Shown here: positions 36,679 through 45,106 of the stretch, piece by piece
Numbering within the stretch: position 1 is the first letter of the stretch
Layout of the letters: every line of letters starts with the position of its first letter
NCBI RefSeq assembly: GCF_013464485.1
Contig: NZ_RAUX01000001.1
Location: forward strand, 123,525-187,524
Direction of reading: 5' to 3'
Length of the DNA stretch: 64,000 nt
Source of the DNA: Stenotrophomonas maltophilia
GTDB lineage: Bacteria > Pseudomonadota > Gammaproteobacteria > Xanthomonadales > Xanthomonadaceae
Made by a program: the position numbers and the translations under genes
Notes under the pieces: model-generated
What the model saw: only the letters and a program-made list of their open reading frames with translations
What the model was told of the DNA's origin: nothing
Databases searched by the model: none

Positions 36679-37179
36679 ATGTCGCAGCCTCTATCCACGC
36701 TTGGCGTGATCCATACCGTGGTCAGCCTGATCCCGGTTCTCAGCGGCCTGTATGCCTTCATTCGCCATCGCGCAATCGACCCTGCCACGCGCTCGGGCAA
36801 GCTGTACCTGGCGGGATTGGTGCTGTCGGTGGCGACGTCATTCACTGTCTCCAGCACGGGTGGCCTCAATCCAGGCCACGCGTTCGGGGTGATCGTGCTG
36901 CTGGTGGCGTTCGGCGGTGTGATGCTGGCGCGGCTGCGCTGGCTGGGGCGTGCGGCGCGCTATCTGTCCACGTTCGCGTTGTCTTTCAGCTTCCTGCTGT
37001 CGCTGGTGCCAGGCGTGAATGAAACGCTGACGCGGTTGCCGGTGGGCCATCCCATTGCGGCGGCGCCACTGGCACCGGTGATCCAGCAGACCTTGCTCGG
37101 GTGCGCGCTGCTGTTCGCCATCGGGTTCCTCGCGCAGTGCTGGATGCTTCATGCGCGAGCTGCCCGGGCGCGTGGCTGA
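36679..37179 (+). CDS. Membrane protein controlled with the TetR gene
   Basis: A 166-residue protein with four hydrophobic segments (about residues 5-25, 40-60, 65-85, 95-115) and a fifth near the end, starting MSQPLSTLGVIHTVVSLIPV. A ribosome site GGAG is present. No catalytic motif seen; function unknown. The shared operator makes it the likely main target of the TetR repressor, perhaps in response to a toxic small molecule. Confidence 0.8.
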   Translation: MSQPLSTLGVIHTVVSLIPVLSGLYAFIRHRAIDPATRSGKLYLAGLVLSVATSFTVSSTGGLNPGHAFGVIVLLVAFGGVMLARLRWLGRAARYLSTFALSFSFLLSLVPGVNETLTRLPVGHPIAAAPLAPVIQQTLLGCALLFAIGFLAQCWMLHARAARARG

Positions 37180-37197
37180 GAGCGCCAGCGCTGCGGA

Positions 37198-38442
37198 TCA
37201 GTCGGCCAGCACGGTGTCGACACCTACGCGGTAGCTAGCGCGGGCGCTGCCACACACCGCATGGGTGGCAGCACTGGCGGGCAGGCCGGTGGCCTTGATG
37301 CCGCGCAGTGTGTCGCCTTCGAAGACCTCGGCGTAGCGTTCGGCGGCCAGTGTGTCGTCGGGCAGCATGTACAGCAGGACGCGCTGCAACGTGGATTGTC
37401 CCTGCAGGGACTGCGGCTGCCGGAACGCAGGCACCTGCACGCGCGCGCTGTGCCACTGCGTGGGCGCATCCATGGTCTGCCAGCGCACCTGCAGGGGGGC
37501 GTCCAGCGACAACAATGCGGCGCCAACGGGGTAGCCGTAGGTCGTGCAGTCCCCGGGCGCGTCCGGGATGCTCGCGATGGCCCTGTCGCCGATGTCCAGA
37601 GCGGTGCCATCGACCTCCAGCCGCACGATCGGCGCGCTGCCATAGTTGTGGATCTTGAACAGCACCAGACCTTCGAAGCGGCTGCGTTCCAGCTCGTCGG
37701 CAGTGAAGCCACTGAGGCGAGCGAGCGTGGGCGCGACCTCTACATGGTCGCTGTAGTGGTAGTAGAGGTGTACGAGTTCCGGTGTGCCTGCGCGGCGCCA
37801 TCCGGCATTGAAGGGGGCGGTGTCCGGATAGGGTTGGCGTGCCATCGGTACGTCGGTGACGGCACGATCTCCAGAGGGCGTGGCGTAGCGATAGTGATCA
37901 ACGGAGCGCTTCAGGCGGCCGTCTTCATACGGAAATGCCCTGTCTGCATCGGACTGCGCGTTGGGGTAGCGATGGAAGGCCACGAAGCGTTCGGGCGTGT
38001 CACCCTGCATGGGCAGGTCCGGGCCCGTGCCGGACCCGGTGGACGCATGCGGCGAGGTGTCCAGCCACAGCGGCTGCCCGCTGAGGTTGATATGCAGCTC
38101 TGCAATGGAGGCACGCGAACCGCCGGCAAGATTGGCCCAACTGCCCTGCAGGGAATGCCACAGCGGAATGATGAGCATGGCCGCCGCGGTGGGCAGGAAC
38201 ATCAACACATGTACGCGGCCGGGAACGCGTCCGCGCTGCCGCACCATGTAGCGCAGCCAGGCCAGCAGAAGAACCAACAGCAATGGGACACCGACCCAGA
38301 TCGCGATGGTGGCCAGCGCCACCACGCCCCAGCCCAGGTTGGGAGTGGCTACCGCAATGAGCGAGAGCGTGGCGATGAGCGCGGCCAGCAGCAGCGACAC
38401 GCCAATGCCAACGCGGTAGTTCCGGTAGGGGCTGTCAGTCAT
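37198..38442 (-). CDS. Membrane protein of unknown function
   Basis: A 414-residue protein starting MTDSPYRNYRVGIGVSLLLA, with three membrane segments in the first 115 residues (about 10-32, 38-62 and 78-98). A large soluble domain follows, rich in beta-like segments, probably periplasmic. No family recognised. The frame is open upstream of the chosen ATG, but that part has no protein-like character. It is downstream of, and on the same strand as, the GlxA-type regulator, 80 bases apart. Confidence 0.75.
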   Translation of the reverse strand: MTDSPYRNYRVGIGVSLLLAALIATLSLIAVATPNLGWGVVALATIAIWVGVPLLLVLLLAWLRYMVRQRGRVPGRVHVLMFLPTAAAMLIIPLWHSLQGSWANLAGGSRASIAELHINLSGQPLWLDTSPHASTGSGTGPDLPMQGDTPERFVAFHRYPNAQSDADRAFPYEDGRLKRSVDHYRYATPSGDRAVTDVPMARQPYPDTAPFNAGWRRAGTPELVHLYYHYSDHVEVAPTLARLSGFTADELERSRFEGLVLFKIHNYGSAPIVRLEVDGTALDIGDRAIASIPDAPGDCTTYGYPVGAALLSLDAPLQVRWQTMDAPTQWHSARVQVPAFRQPQSLQGQSTLQRVLLYMLPDDTLAAERYAEVFEGDTLRGIKATGLPASAATHAVCGSARASYRVGVDTVLAD

Positions 38443-38521
38443 CACCGTTCCATCGGCAGTGTGGGGCGTGCCCCTATAGTGCAGCGGTGATGACGGCGTG
38501 GAAAGCCGGGAACGAGGGCGC

Positions 38522-39523
38522 TCAGCAGCCGACCAGGCGGTCGGCACCGATGCCATTGCGATGCTGGCTGCGGTATTCGGTGGGGCTGGCGTCGGCCTGG
38601 CTGCGGAAATGGCGGCGGAAGGATTCCTGCGAGCCGAAGCCGGCCTGTTCGGCGATCCACTGCAGCGGCCGGTCGGTGGTTTCCAACAGTTCGCGCGCAA
38701 ACGCCACGCGCTCGCGGATCAACCAGTCGATGGGCGACAGGCCGGTGGCGTCCAGGAACTGCCGTTGCAGGGTGCGCTGGCTGAGCGCGGCCTGTTCGGC
38801 GAGGCTGCCCAGCGAATGGGGCTCGCGCAGGTTGCGGCGCATCCACTCCATCAGCTTCGCCAACCGCGTGGGTTCACCATTGGGGATGGCCCGGCTGACG
38901 CGCTGGCTGCGGCCGGCATCACGCCACGGTGCCAGCACCAGCCGTTCGGCCACAAGGTTGGCCACGCGTGCACCGTAATCCTTGCGCACCATGTGCAGCA
39001 TCATGTCCATGCCGGTGGCCGAGCCTGCGGAGGTGATGATGTTGCCGGTGTCCACGTACAGCACGTCTTCGCGCACATCGATGCGTGGGAAGTCGCGCGC
39101 AAGGGCTTCGGTGAGGCGCCAGTGGGTGGTGGCCTGGCGGCCATCGAGCAGCCCGGCCCACGCCAGCACGAACGCGCCGGAGCAGATTGAAGCAATGCGC
39201 GCGCCACGTGCGTGGGCACGGACGAGTGCGTCGAGCAGCGCCTGCGGCGGACGCTCGCTGGGTTCACGCCAGCCGGGAATGACGATGATGTCGGCGTCGT
39301 CGACGGCATCGAGCGTGTAGGGCAGCTGCACCTGGGTGTTGCCGAGCATGCGCAGCGCGCCGGGTTCGCCCGCACACAGCTGGGTGCGGTACCAGGCCAC
39401 GCCCAGTTCCGGCCGCACCGGTACGAACAGGCCGACCGCACAGCCGAACTCGAACAGCCCCTGGCCGTGGCAGGCAACGATGGCGACGAGCGGCGCGGTG
39501 GGATCGGCAGGTGGGCTGGGCAT
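38522..39523 (-). CDS. GlxA/FtrA-type AraC-family regulator
   Basis: A 333-residue regulator. Residues 10-185 are a DJ-1/PfpI-like sensor domain (LVAIVACHGQGLFEFG ... IASICSGAFVLAWAGLLDG), typical of GlxA-like activators. Residues 220-320 are the AraC double helix-turn-helix (HSLGSLAEQAALSQRTLQRQF and GFGSQESFRRHFRSQADAS). The inducer is unknown. It reads away from the repeat region upstream. Confidence 0.93.
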   Translation of the reverse strand: MPSPPADPTAPLVAIVACHGQGLFEFGCAVGLFVPVRPELGVAWYRTQLCAGEPGALRMLGNTQVQLPYTLDAVDDADIIVIPGWREPSERPPQALLDALVRAHARGARIASICSGAFVLAWAGLLDGRQATTHWRLTEALARDFPRIDVREDVLYVDTGNIITSAGSATGMDMMLHMVRKDYGARVANLVAERLVLAPWRDAGRSQRVSRAIPNGEPTRLAKLMEWMRRNLREPHSLGSLAEQAALSQRTLQRQFLDATGLSPIDWLIRERVAFARELLETTDRPLQWIAEQAGFGSQESFRRHFRSQADASPTEYRSQHRNGIGADRLVGC

Positions 39524-39695
39524 GGCTTGATGCTACGGGTGGCGGTGTGCGGCGCGGAGTGGTGCGCGGGCATGAGGTGATGCCAGTGGGGAATGTGTGC
39601 AAGGCGCACCGATCCGAAACCGGCTGGGGATGACTGGGGGAATGGGGACAACTGGCGGGGTTGGGGCAATCGCCGGGGGGGGCGCAACCGACGGG

Positions 39696-39782
39696 GTAGA
39701 GTCGACTGTTAGTCGACTGCTGTTGGCGACACTGCTTGGAAACCCGCGCTGCGCGCGATAGTCGACTAACAGTCGACTCTAC
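39696..39782. repeat. SMAG-like inverted pair with GTCGACT cores
   Basis: The unit begins GTAGAGTCGACTGTTAGTCG and ends with its inverse and CTAC. It is a sequence variant of the SMAG pairs and borders the minisatellite. The 39524-40301 gap holds this element, the minisatellite and about 200 bases with no clear features before the receptor gene. Confidence 0.75.
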
Positions 39783-40100
39783 CCCGCCGGTAGTCGTCCG
39801 TCCCCGCCGGTAGTCGTCCGTCCCCGCCGGTAGTCGTCCGTCCCCGCCGGTAGTCGTCCGTCCCCGCCGGTAGTCGTCCGTCCCCGCCGGTAGTCGTCCG
39901 TCCCCGCCGGTAGTCGTCCGTCCCCGCCGGTAGTCGTCCGTCCCCGTTGGTTGTCGCCGGCCCCCGCCGGCAGTCGTCCGTCCCCGTCGGTTGTCGCCGG
40001 CCCCCGCCGGTAGTCGTCCGTCCCCGTTGGTTGTCGCCGGCCCCCCGCCGGTTGTCGTCCGTCCCCGTCGGTTGTCGCCGGCCCCCGTCGGTTGTCGCCC
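39783..40100. repeat. 20-bp minisatellite
   Basis: Tandem 20-base units TAGTCGTCCGTCCCCGCCGG, seven of them identical starting at 39791, then about seven degenerate units (TTGTCGCCGGCCCCCGYCGG variants) to 40100; one unit has 21 bases. Open frames through it only encode the repeat and I do not treat them as genes. Confidence 0.92.
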
Positions 40101-40301
40101 GTCACCCGTCACCCGCCCATCAACCAACGTCGGTTGCCCATCGCCACCCCATGGGTGTGGTGCGCCGGCCTACCTAACGTCATTACCAGCGGTCATGTGG
40201 GTGGCCGGATGTTACGGCTGGGTGACGCGATCGCGCCTGTCGCCGTGGCTGTGCAGGCCCTTGAATGGAAGCGTGTTTCCGGCCCACCCCCACGAGCCCC
40301 C

Positions 40302-42878
40302 ATGCCTGCCGCCCACACTCCTGCCCTGAGCTCTCTTGCCGTCCTGATCGCGACCGTACTCGCCGCGTCACCCAGCCGTAGTGCCGCAGCCGATGCGGAT
40401 CCTGCCACCACCGCAGCTACCGCCAATGTCGCGGCATCCACGCTGGATGCCGTGGTGGTGACCGGCTCACGCACCAGCACGCGCACGGTGAAGAACAGCT
40501 CGACCCCGATCGATGTGATCTCCGCCGAGGATCTTGCGGCCACCGGCCAGGGCAATCTGCTGGAAGCACTGCAGCGCAGCTTGCCGTCGCTCAGCCAGAT
40601 CGGTGGCTACCAGAGCGACCAGGAGAGCCTGATCCGCGGCTACCAGCTGCGCAACCTGTCGCCGGGCTACACGCTGGTGCTGGTGAATGGCAAGCGTCGC
40701 AATGCCAGCGCCTATGTCAGCGGCGCAAACGGTGGCGGCTTTCCGGGCCACGCCTGGGCCGACCTGGCGCTGATTCCGGTCTCGGCCATCGACCATGTGG
40801 AAGTGCTGCGCGATGGTGCATCGGCCATCTATGGCTCGGACGCGATCACCGGTGTGGTGAACGTGATCCTGAAGTCACAGGCGCACGGCGGCGAGTTTGC
40901 CGTGGAAAGCGGGCAGAGCATCGACGGTGATGGTTCGCGCACCAGCGTGCGTGCCAACGTGGGCCTGCCGTGGGGCGCCGATGGCTTCGTCAACCTCTCC
41001 GGCGAGACCACGCGCCAGCACCATGCGATCCGTACCCGCCGTTACATCGATGGCTACCTGAGCTATCCGGCAGTGGATGCCAACGGCAATCTGGTCGCGC
41101 TGCGCCCGAACAACCGGTTGCCGGCCGGCGCATCGCCGAACCCGGCAGAAGCCAGCCGCAATGCTGAGGCCAACACGATCCTCAGCTCGCCTTCGTATGC
41201 GCTGAAGGCGTTTGCGGTGAACGTGGGCCATGGCCTGGGCGACAGCGCGCAGTTCTACGCCAATGCCACCGCCAGCGATCGCACCGCGCAGGCGATCCAG
41301 AACTTCCGCCTGCCGGCGACCATCTTCACCACCTATAAGGCACCCGGCGTGTTGAGTGTGTTCCCCGATGGCTTCCTGCCGGTGCTGGAAACCAAGGAGA
41401 AGCAGTACACCGGCACGGCGGGCGTGAAAGGCCAGATTGCGGGGTGGGACTACGACGCCAGCCTGACCGGCAACCGCAGCACGGTGCGTACCTACACCCG
41501 CAACTCGGTGAACTATTCGCTGCCGTACCCCGGCTCGCCGACCGACTTCTACGACGGCAAGCTGGACTACCAGCAGGGCATCGCCAACCTGGACCTGCGC
41601 CGTGGCTTCGAGGTGGCGGCGTTCGCTTCGCCGCTGGAAGTGAGCGCGGGCGCGGAGTACCAGCACGAACAGTACGAACGTGGGGCAGGGCAGTGGGAGT
41701 CGTACACCGGCTTCGGTGCTGCTGCATTCGTGGGCTACTCCACCGCCGATGCGGTGAAGGCTACGCGCAACAGCAAGGCGGTCTATGTGGGCGCGGCCAC
41801 CAACATCACCTCGCGCTGGTACCTGGATGCGGCCGCGCGCTGGGAAGACCATTCCGACTTTGGCAGTGTCTCCACCGGCCGCCTGACCACGCGATTTGAC
41901 TTCACCGACGCGCTGGGTGTGCGGGCCACGGTCAGTAACGGCTTCCATGCGCCCAGCCTGGGCGCGCTGTTCTACCAGGCCACCGGCAGCTGCCCCTGCG
42001 GCACCACGCTGGTGGCGCAGGTGTCGTCGCCGGCAGCGATCGCACTGGGTGCCACACCGCTGAAGCCTGAGAAAGCCACCAATTACAGCCTCGGCGTGAC
42101 CTGGGACCCGAGTCCGGCCTTTCACCTGGCCGTGGATGCGTACCAGATCGATATCCGTGGCCAGCTTGGGCAGTCCAGCCAGATCGGCTACAACGCGCAG
42201 GATCCGGCGCGTATCACCGACAACAGTGGCACGGTGCTGAGTGCGGCGCAGAAGAACACCATCGATGCGCTGCTGGGTTCGGCCGGTATCAGCATCCTGC
42301 CGGGTGATGCGTTCTACGCCAGCTACTTCACCAACGTGGGCAACACCCGCACACGCGGCGTCGAATTGACCCTGGAAGCGAACCAGGAAACGGCATGGGG
42401 CAAGCTGCGCTGGAGCTACGCGGCCAACGTCGGGCGCACCACCATCCAGAAGGTCAGCGACATTCCGGCGGTGCTGCAGGGGCTGCCGAACATCAACCTG
42501 CTGACCAAGAGCAGCGAGTACGCGCTGCGCTTCCGTACGCCGAGCTACACGCAGGTGGCCGGGTTGGGCTGGCAGAACGGGCGCTGGCGCTCGAATGTCG
42601 ATTTCACCTATTACGGCCCGATCAAGCGCTTGAACAACGGCGTGGAGTACACGCAGCCGCCGGTGCTGGTGACCAACCTGTCCGGTGCGGTGGAACTGGG
42701 TGCGGGCTGGAGTGCGGCATTGGGCATCAACAACGTGTTCGACAAGCGCACCCGCAAGGTGCCGGAGTACGCGCGCAGTGCCACCGATGTGGCCAGCATC
42801 GAGACGACCTGGGACAACGGTGACGTGTTGAGCAACGTCGGGGCGTACTGGTATGGGCGGGTCAGTTACCGGTTCTGA
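40302..42878 (+). CDS. TonB-dependent receptor
   Basis: An 858-residue outer-membrane receptor starting MPAAHTPALSSLAVLIATVL, with a signal peptide to about residue 30. A TonB-box-like DAVVVTGSR precedes the plug domain (residues about 50-170, with the IYGSDAITGVVNVI motif). The beta-barrel runs to the end, which finishes in the aromatic Phe of VSYRF. The frame is open upstream but has no signal character. It lies directly before the flavin-monooxygenase cluster, so it may import the organosulfur substrate of that cluster. Confidence 0.9.
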   Translation: MPAAHTPALSSLAVLIATVLAASPSRSAAADADPATTAATANVAASTLDAVVVTGSRTSTRTVKNSSTPIDVISAEDLAATGQGNLLEALQRSLPSLSQIGGYQSDQESLIRGYQLRNLSPGYTLVLVNGKRRNASAYVSGANGGGFPGHAWADLALIPVSAIDHVEVLRDGASAIYGSDAITGVVNVILKSQAHGGEFAVESGQSIDGDGSRTSVRANVGLPWGADGFVNLSGETTRQHHAIRTRRYIDGYLSYPAVDANGNLVALRPNNRLPAGASPNPAEASRNAEANTILSSPSYALKAFAVNVGHGLGDSAQFYANATASDRTAQAIQNFRLPATIFTTYKAPGVLSVFPDGFLPVLETKEKQYTGTAGVKGQIAGWDYDASLTGNRSTVRTYTRNSVNYSLPYPGSPTDFYDGKLDYQQGIANLDLRRGFEVAAFASPLEVSAGAEYQHEQYERGAGQWESYTGFGAAAFVGYSTADAVKATRNSKAVYVGAATNITSRWYLDAAARWEDHSDFGSVSTGRLTTRFDFTDALGVRATVSNGFHAPSLGALFYQATGSCPCGTTLVAQVSSPAAIALGATPLKPEKATNYSLGVTWDPSPAFHLAVDAYQIDIRGQLGQSSQIGYNAQDPARITDNSGTVLSAAQKNTIDALLGSAGISILPGDAFYASYFTNVGNTRTRGVELTLEANQETAWGKLRWSYAANVGRTTIQKVSDIPAVLQGLPNINLLTKSSEYALRFRTPSYTQVAGLGWQNGRWRSNVDFTYYGPIKRLNNGVEYTQPPVLVTNLSGAVELGAGWSAALGINNVFDKRTRKVPEYARSATDVASIETTWDNGDVLSNVGAYWYGRVSYRF

Positions 42879-42885
42879 CCTGGAG

Positions 42886-42945
42886 CAGTCGAGCATGGCT
42901 CGACTCTACAAGGGCGGGAAGCAGCCGAGCATGGCTCGGCTCTAC
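42886..42945. repeat. Two single SMAG units
   Basis: GCAGTCGAGCATGGCTCGAC-TCTAC and GCAGCCGAGCATGGCTCGGC-TCTAC stand in tandem in the gap after the receptor gene. Confidence 0.8.
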
Positions 42946-42995
42946 AAAAGGCGAAAGGCGGCCGGACGTAGTCCGGCATCATCGAGGAGCAGTTC

Positions 42996-43577
42996 ATGTC
43001 TTCTGCATTGAAGGTGGTTGCAGTGGTGGGGTCGCCGACCAGTTCGGCGACGTCGCGCACGTTGCTGCTGGTACGGCACTTGCTGGAGTCATTGCAGCAG
43101 CGGGTGCATGCCAGCGTGGACCTGGTGGAGCTGGCGCCGATCGCGCGCTCGCTGGGGCAGTCGTTGTTGCGCGATGAAGTGGAGCCCGCCGTGGAGCAGG
43201 CGCTGCAGACGATCGAGGCGGCCGAATTGTTGGTGGTGGCTGCACCGGTGTATCGGGGATCGTATCCGGGGCTGTTCAAGCATCTGGTCGACTTCATCGG
43301 GTTGGAAGCGCTGGTGGATACGCCGGTATTGTTGGCGGCAACCGGCGGCAGCGAGCGCCATGCGCTGGTGATCGACCACCAGCTGCGGCCGTTGTTCAGT
43401 TTCCTGCAGGCGCACACGCTGCCAATCGGGGTGTACGCCACGCCGGCCGACTTTGATGGCGAGCGCATCAACAGTGCGGCCTTGCAGGCGCGTATCGCGC
43501 TGGCGACCGAGCGTGCGGCCGGGCATCTGGCCGCACAGACGCTGGCGGTACCGGCGCCGCTGCGACGGATCGCCTGA
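42996..43577 (+). CDS. NAD(P)H-dependent FMN reductase, SsuE/MsuE type
   Basis: A 193-residue flavodoxin-like reductase (KVVAVVGSPTSSATSRTLLL; AAPVYRGSYPGLFKHLVDF is the typical flavin loop). It supplies reduced FMN to two-component monooxygenases. The two luciferase-like oxygenases downstream need such a partner, so it most likely serves them. SsuE and MsuE are the named relatives in sulfonate use; here the partners are of another type, so I give no symbol. Confidence 0.92.
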   Translation: MSSALKVVAVVGSPTSSATSRTLLLVRHLLESLQQRVHASVDLVELAPIARSLGQSLLRDEVEPAVEQALQTIEAAELLVVAAPVYRGSYPGLFKHLVDFIGLEALVDTPVLLAATGGSERHALVIDHQLRPLFSFLQAHTLPIGVYATPADFDGERINSAALQARIALATERAAGHLAAQTLAVPAPLRRIA

Positions 43578-43733
43578 GGGCATAACCGGCGGCGCTTTGC
43601 TTATGGCCAAGGCGCATCTGCATGGCCGGATCTGACCGCCGATTGTCGCCTGGCATCGCCGTGCCGACCGCCGTCATCTCTAGCATCGATATCGAAGCGG
43701 CATCGCATTGCCGGCCCCGATGAGGACAACCCC

Positions 43734-44096
43734 GTGAGTGTGGACGCAACCGACAAGCCCATCCTGTTCCTGCTCGATCGTGAGTTCGAGGACGGACAGA
43801 TTCCCGGCCAGCGCTTCTTCTGCCGGCACAGTCTGCTGCTGGAAGGGGCACTGTCGAGCATCGACGGCCTGGACGCGCAGCTGGACGTGCGCCGCATCGG
43901 CTTCGCGCGGCCGCGCCGCGAGGTGATCGCCGAGATCGGCGAGCAGGACCAGTCGCTGCCGAAGCTGGTGCTGCCACAGGGGGTGCGTAGTGAACTGGCC
44001 AGTGGCGCACATGAGGACCGCCAGTACATCTCCGGTGCCGAACCGATCCTGGCCGCGCTGAATGGGTTGCTGGGCATCCCCGTGGCCCATCCCTGA
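43734..44096 (+). CDS. DUF3088-family protein, thioredoxin-like appearance
   Basis: A 120-residue protein from GTG, with GAGGA seven bases upstream. It resembles DUF3088 proteins (PILFLLDREFEDGQIPGQRF, then FCRHSLLLEG). A first strand, a cysteine at the start of a helix (FCRHS) and a QSLPKLVL segment that could be a cis-proline loop together suggest a thioredoxin or glutaredoxin-like fold with only one active cysteine. Bacillus clusters of the same content carry a small glutaredoxin-like gene (ytnI) at a comparable place. Role inferred, not shown. Confidence 0.8.
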   Translation: MSVDATDKPILFLLDREFEDGQIPGQRFFCRHSLLLEGALSSIDGLDAQLDVRRIGFARPRREVIAEIGEQDQSLPKLVLPQGVRSELASGAHEDRQYISGAEPILAALNGLLGIPVAHP

Positions 44097-44110
44097 GCGA
44101 GGACGCGACG

Positions 44111-45088
44111 ATGAGCTATCAGATCAGCGTATTGGACAAGAGCCCGGTGGCCGAGGGCGCCTCGCCGGAACAGGCGCTGCGCAACAGCCTGCAGCTGGCG
44201 CAGCGCGCCGAACAGCTGGGCTATCACCGCTACTGGTTTGCCGAGCACCATGCCGCGCCGACGCTGGCCAGCCCGGCGCCGGAAGTGCTGGCGGCCTGGG
44301 TGCTGGCGCAGACCCGGCGCATCCGCATCGGAAGCGGCGGCGTGATGCTGCGCCACTACGCGCCGTACAAGGTGGCGGAGAACTTCAACCTGCTGGCCGC
44401 ACTGGCGCCAGGGCGCGTGGATCTGGGCGTGGGCAAGGCCCCCGGTGGCCTGCCGGCCTCTACGGCGGCATTGGCAGCGGGGCGACCTGCGTTTGCCGAT
44501 TTCGACCAGCAGCTGCGCGACCTGGAAGATTACCTTTCCAGCACCGAAACCGAGGCGCAGGCGCGCCCGATCCCGCAGCAGGCGCCGGAGCGCTTCCTGC
44601 TCGGGGCCAGCCCACAGAGCGCGAAGCAGGCGGCCGAGCTGGGCTGGCGCTTCGTCTACGCCGCGCACTTTGATGGCGACCCGAAGCACATCGAGGCGGC
44701 GTTCGACGCCTACCGCGATGTCTCCGCGCAGCCTCCACTGTTGGCGACGGTGGCCTTCGCCGCACCGACGGCCGAAGCGGCTGCGCGGCACATCGGCGCA
44801 CTGCGGGTCTACAAACTGCACCTCGGCCCCGGCCAGGCGGTGAACCTGCCCAGTCCCGAGGCAGCCGCCGAATATGCACGCCAGGTAGGTGTGGCCGACT
44901 TCCGCATCGAGGAAACCCGCCCGAGCGTGCTGTCCGGCGATGCGCAGCATGTGCGTGACGAACTGGATGCGCTGCATCGGCGCTTCGGCGTGGGCGAATT
45001 CATCCTCGACGCGCCGGTGGCCGACCTCGACGCACGCCTGACTTCCCTTGAGCTGCTGTCGCCCGCGCCACGCGCGGCGGTGGCCTGA
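44111..45088 (+). CDS. Luciferase-like flavin-dependent monooxygenase
   Basis: A 325-residue LLM-class oxidoreductase (MSYQISVLDKSPVAEG; YHRYWFAEHHAAPTLA; IRIGSGGVMLRHYAPYKVAE), the MsnO8/YtmO-like subgroup. It would use FMNH2 from the reductase upstream and oxygen to attack an organic substrate. It is tightly spaced (14 bases) after the DUF3088 gene and 18 bases before the second oxygenase, which makes an operon. Confidence 0.92.
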   Translation: MSYQISVLDKSPVAEGASPEQALRNSLQLAQRAEQLGYHRYWFAEHHAAPTLASPAPEVLAAWVLAQTRRIRIGSGGVMLRHYAPYKVAENFNLLAALAPGRVDLGVGKAPGGLPASTAALAAGRPAFADFDQQLRDLEDYLSSTETEAQARPIPQQAPERFLLGASPQSAKQAAELGWRFVYAAHFDGDPKHIEAAFDAYRDVSAQPPLLATVAFAAPTAEAAARHIGALRVYKLHLGPGQAVNLPSPEAAAEYARQVGVADFRIEETRPSVLSGDAQHVRDELDALHRRFGVGEFILDAPVADLDARLTSLELLSPAPRAAVA

Positions 45089-45106
45089 CCTGCAGGAGCG
45101 ATCCCC

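Noticed and set aside
39783-40100. CRISPR array
   Set aside because: The repeats are contiguous 20-base units without spacers.
39264-40127. Long open frames through the minisatellite, on both strands
   Set aside because: They encode only the repeat (Gly/Asp/Arg- or Pro/Ser-rich), have no ribosome site, and continue into antisense of the regulator gene.
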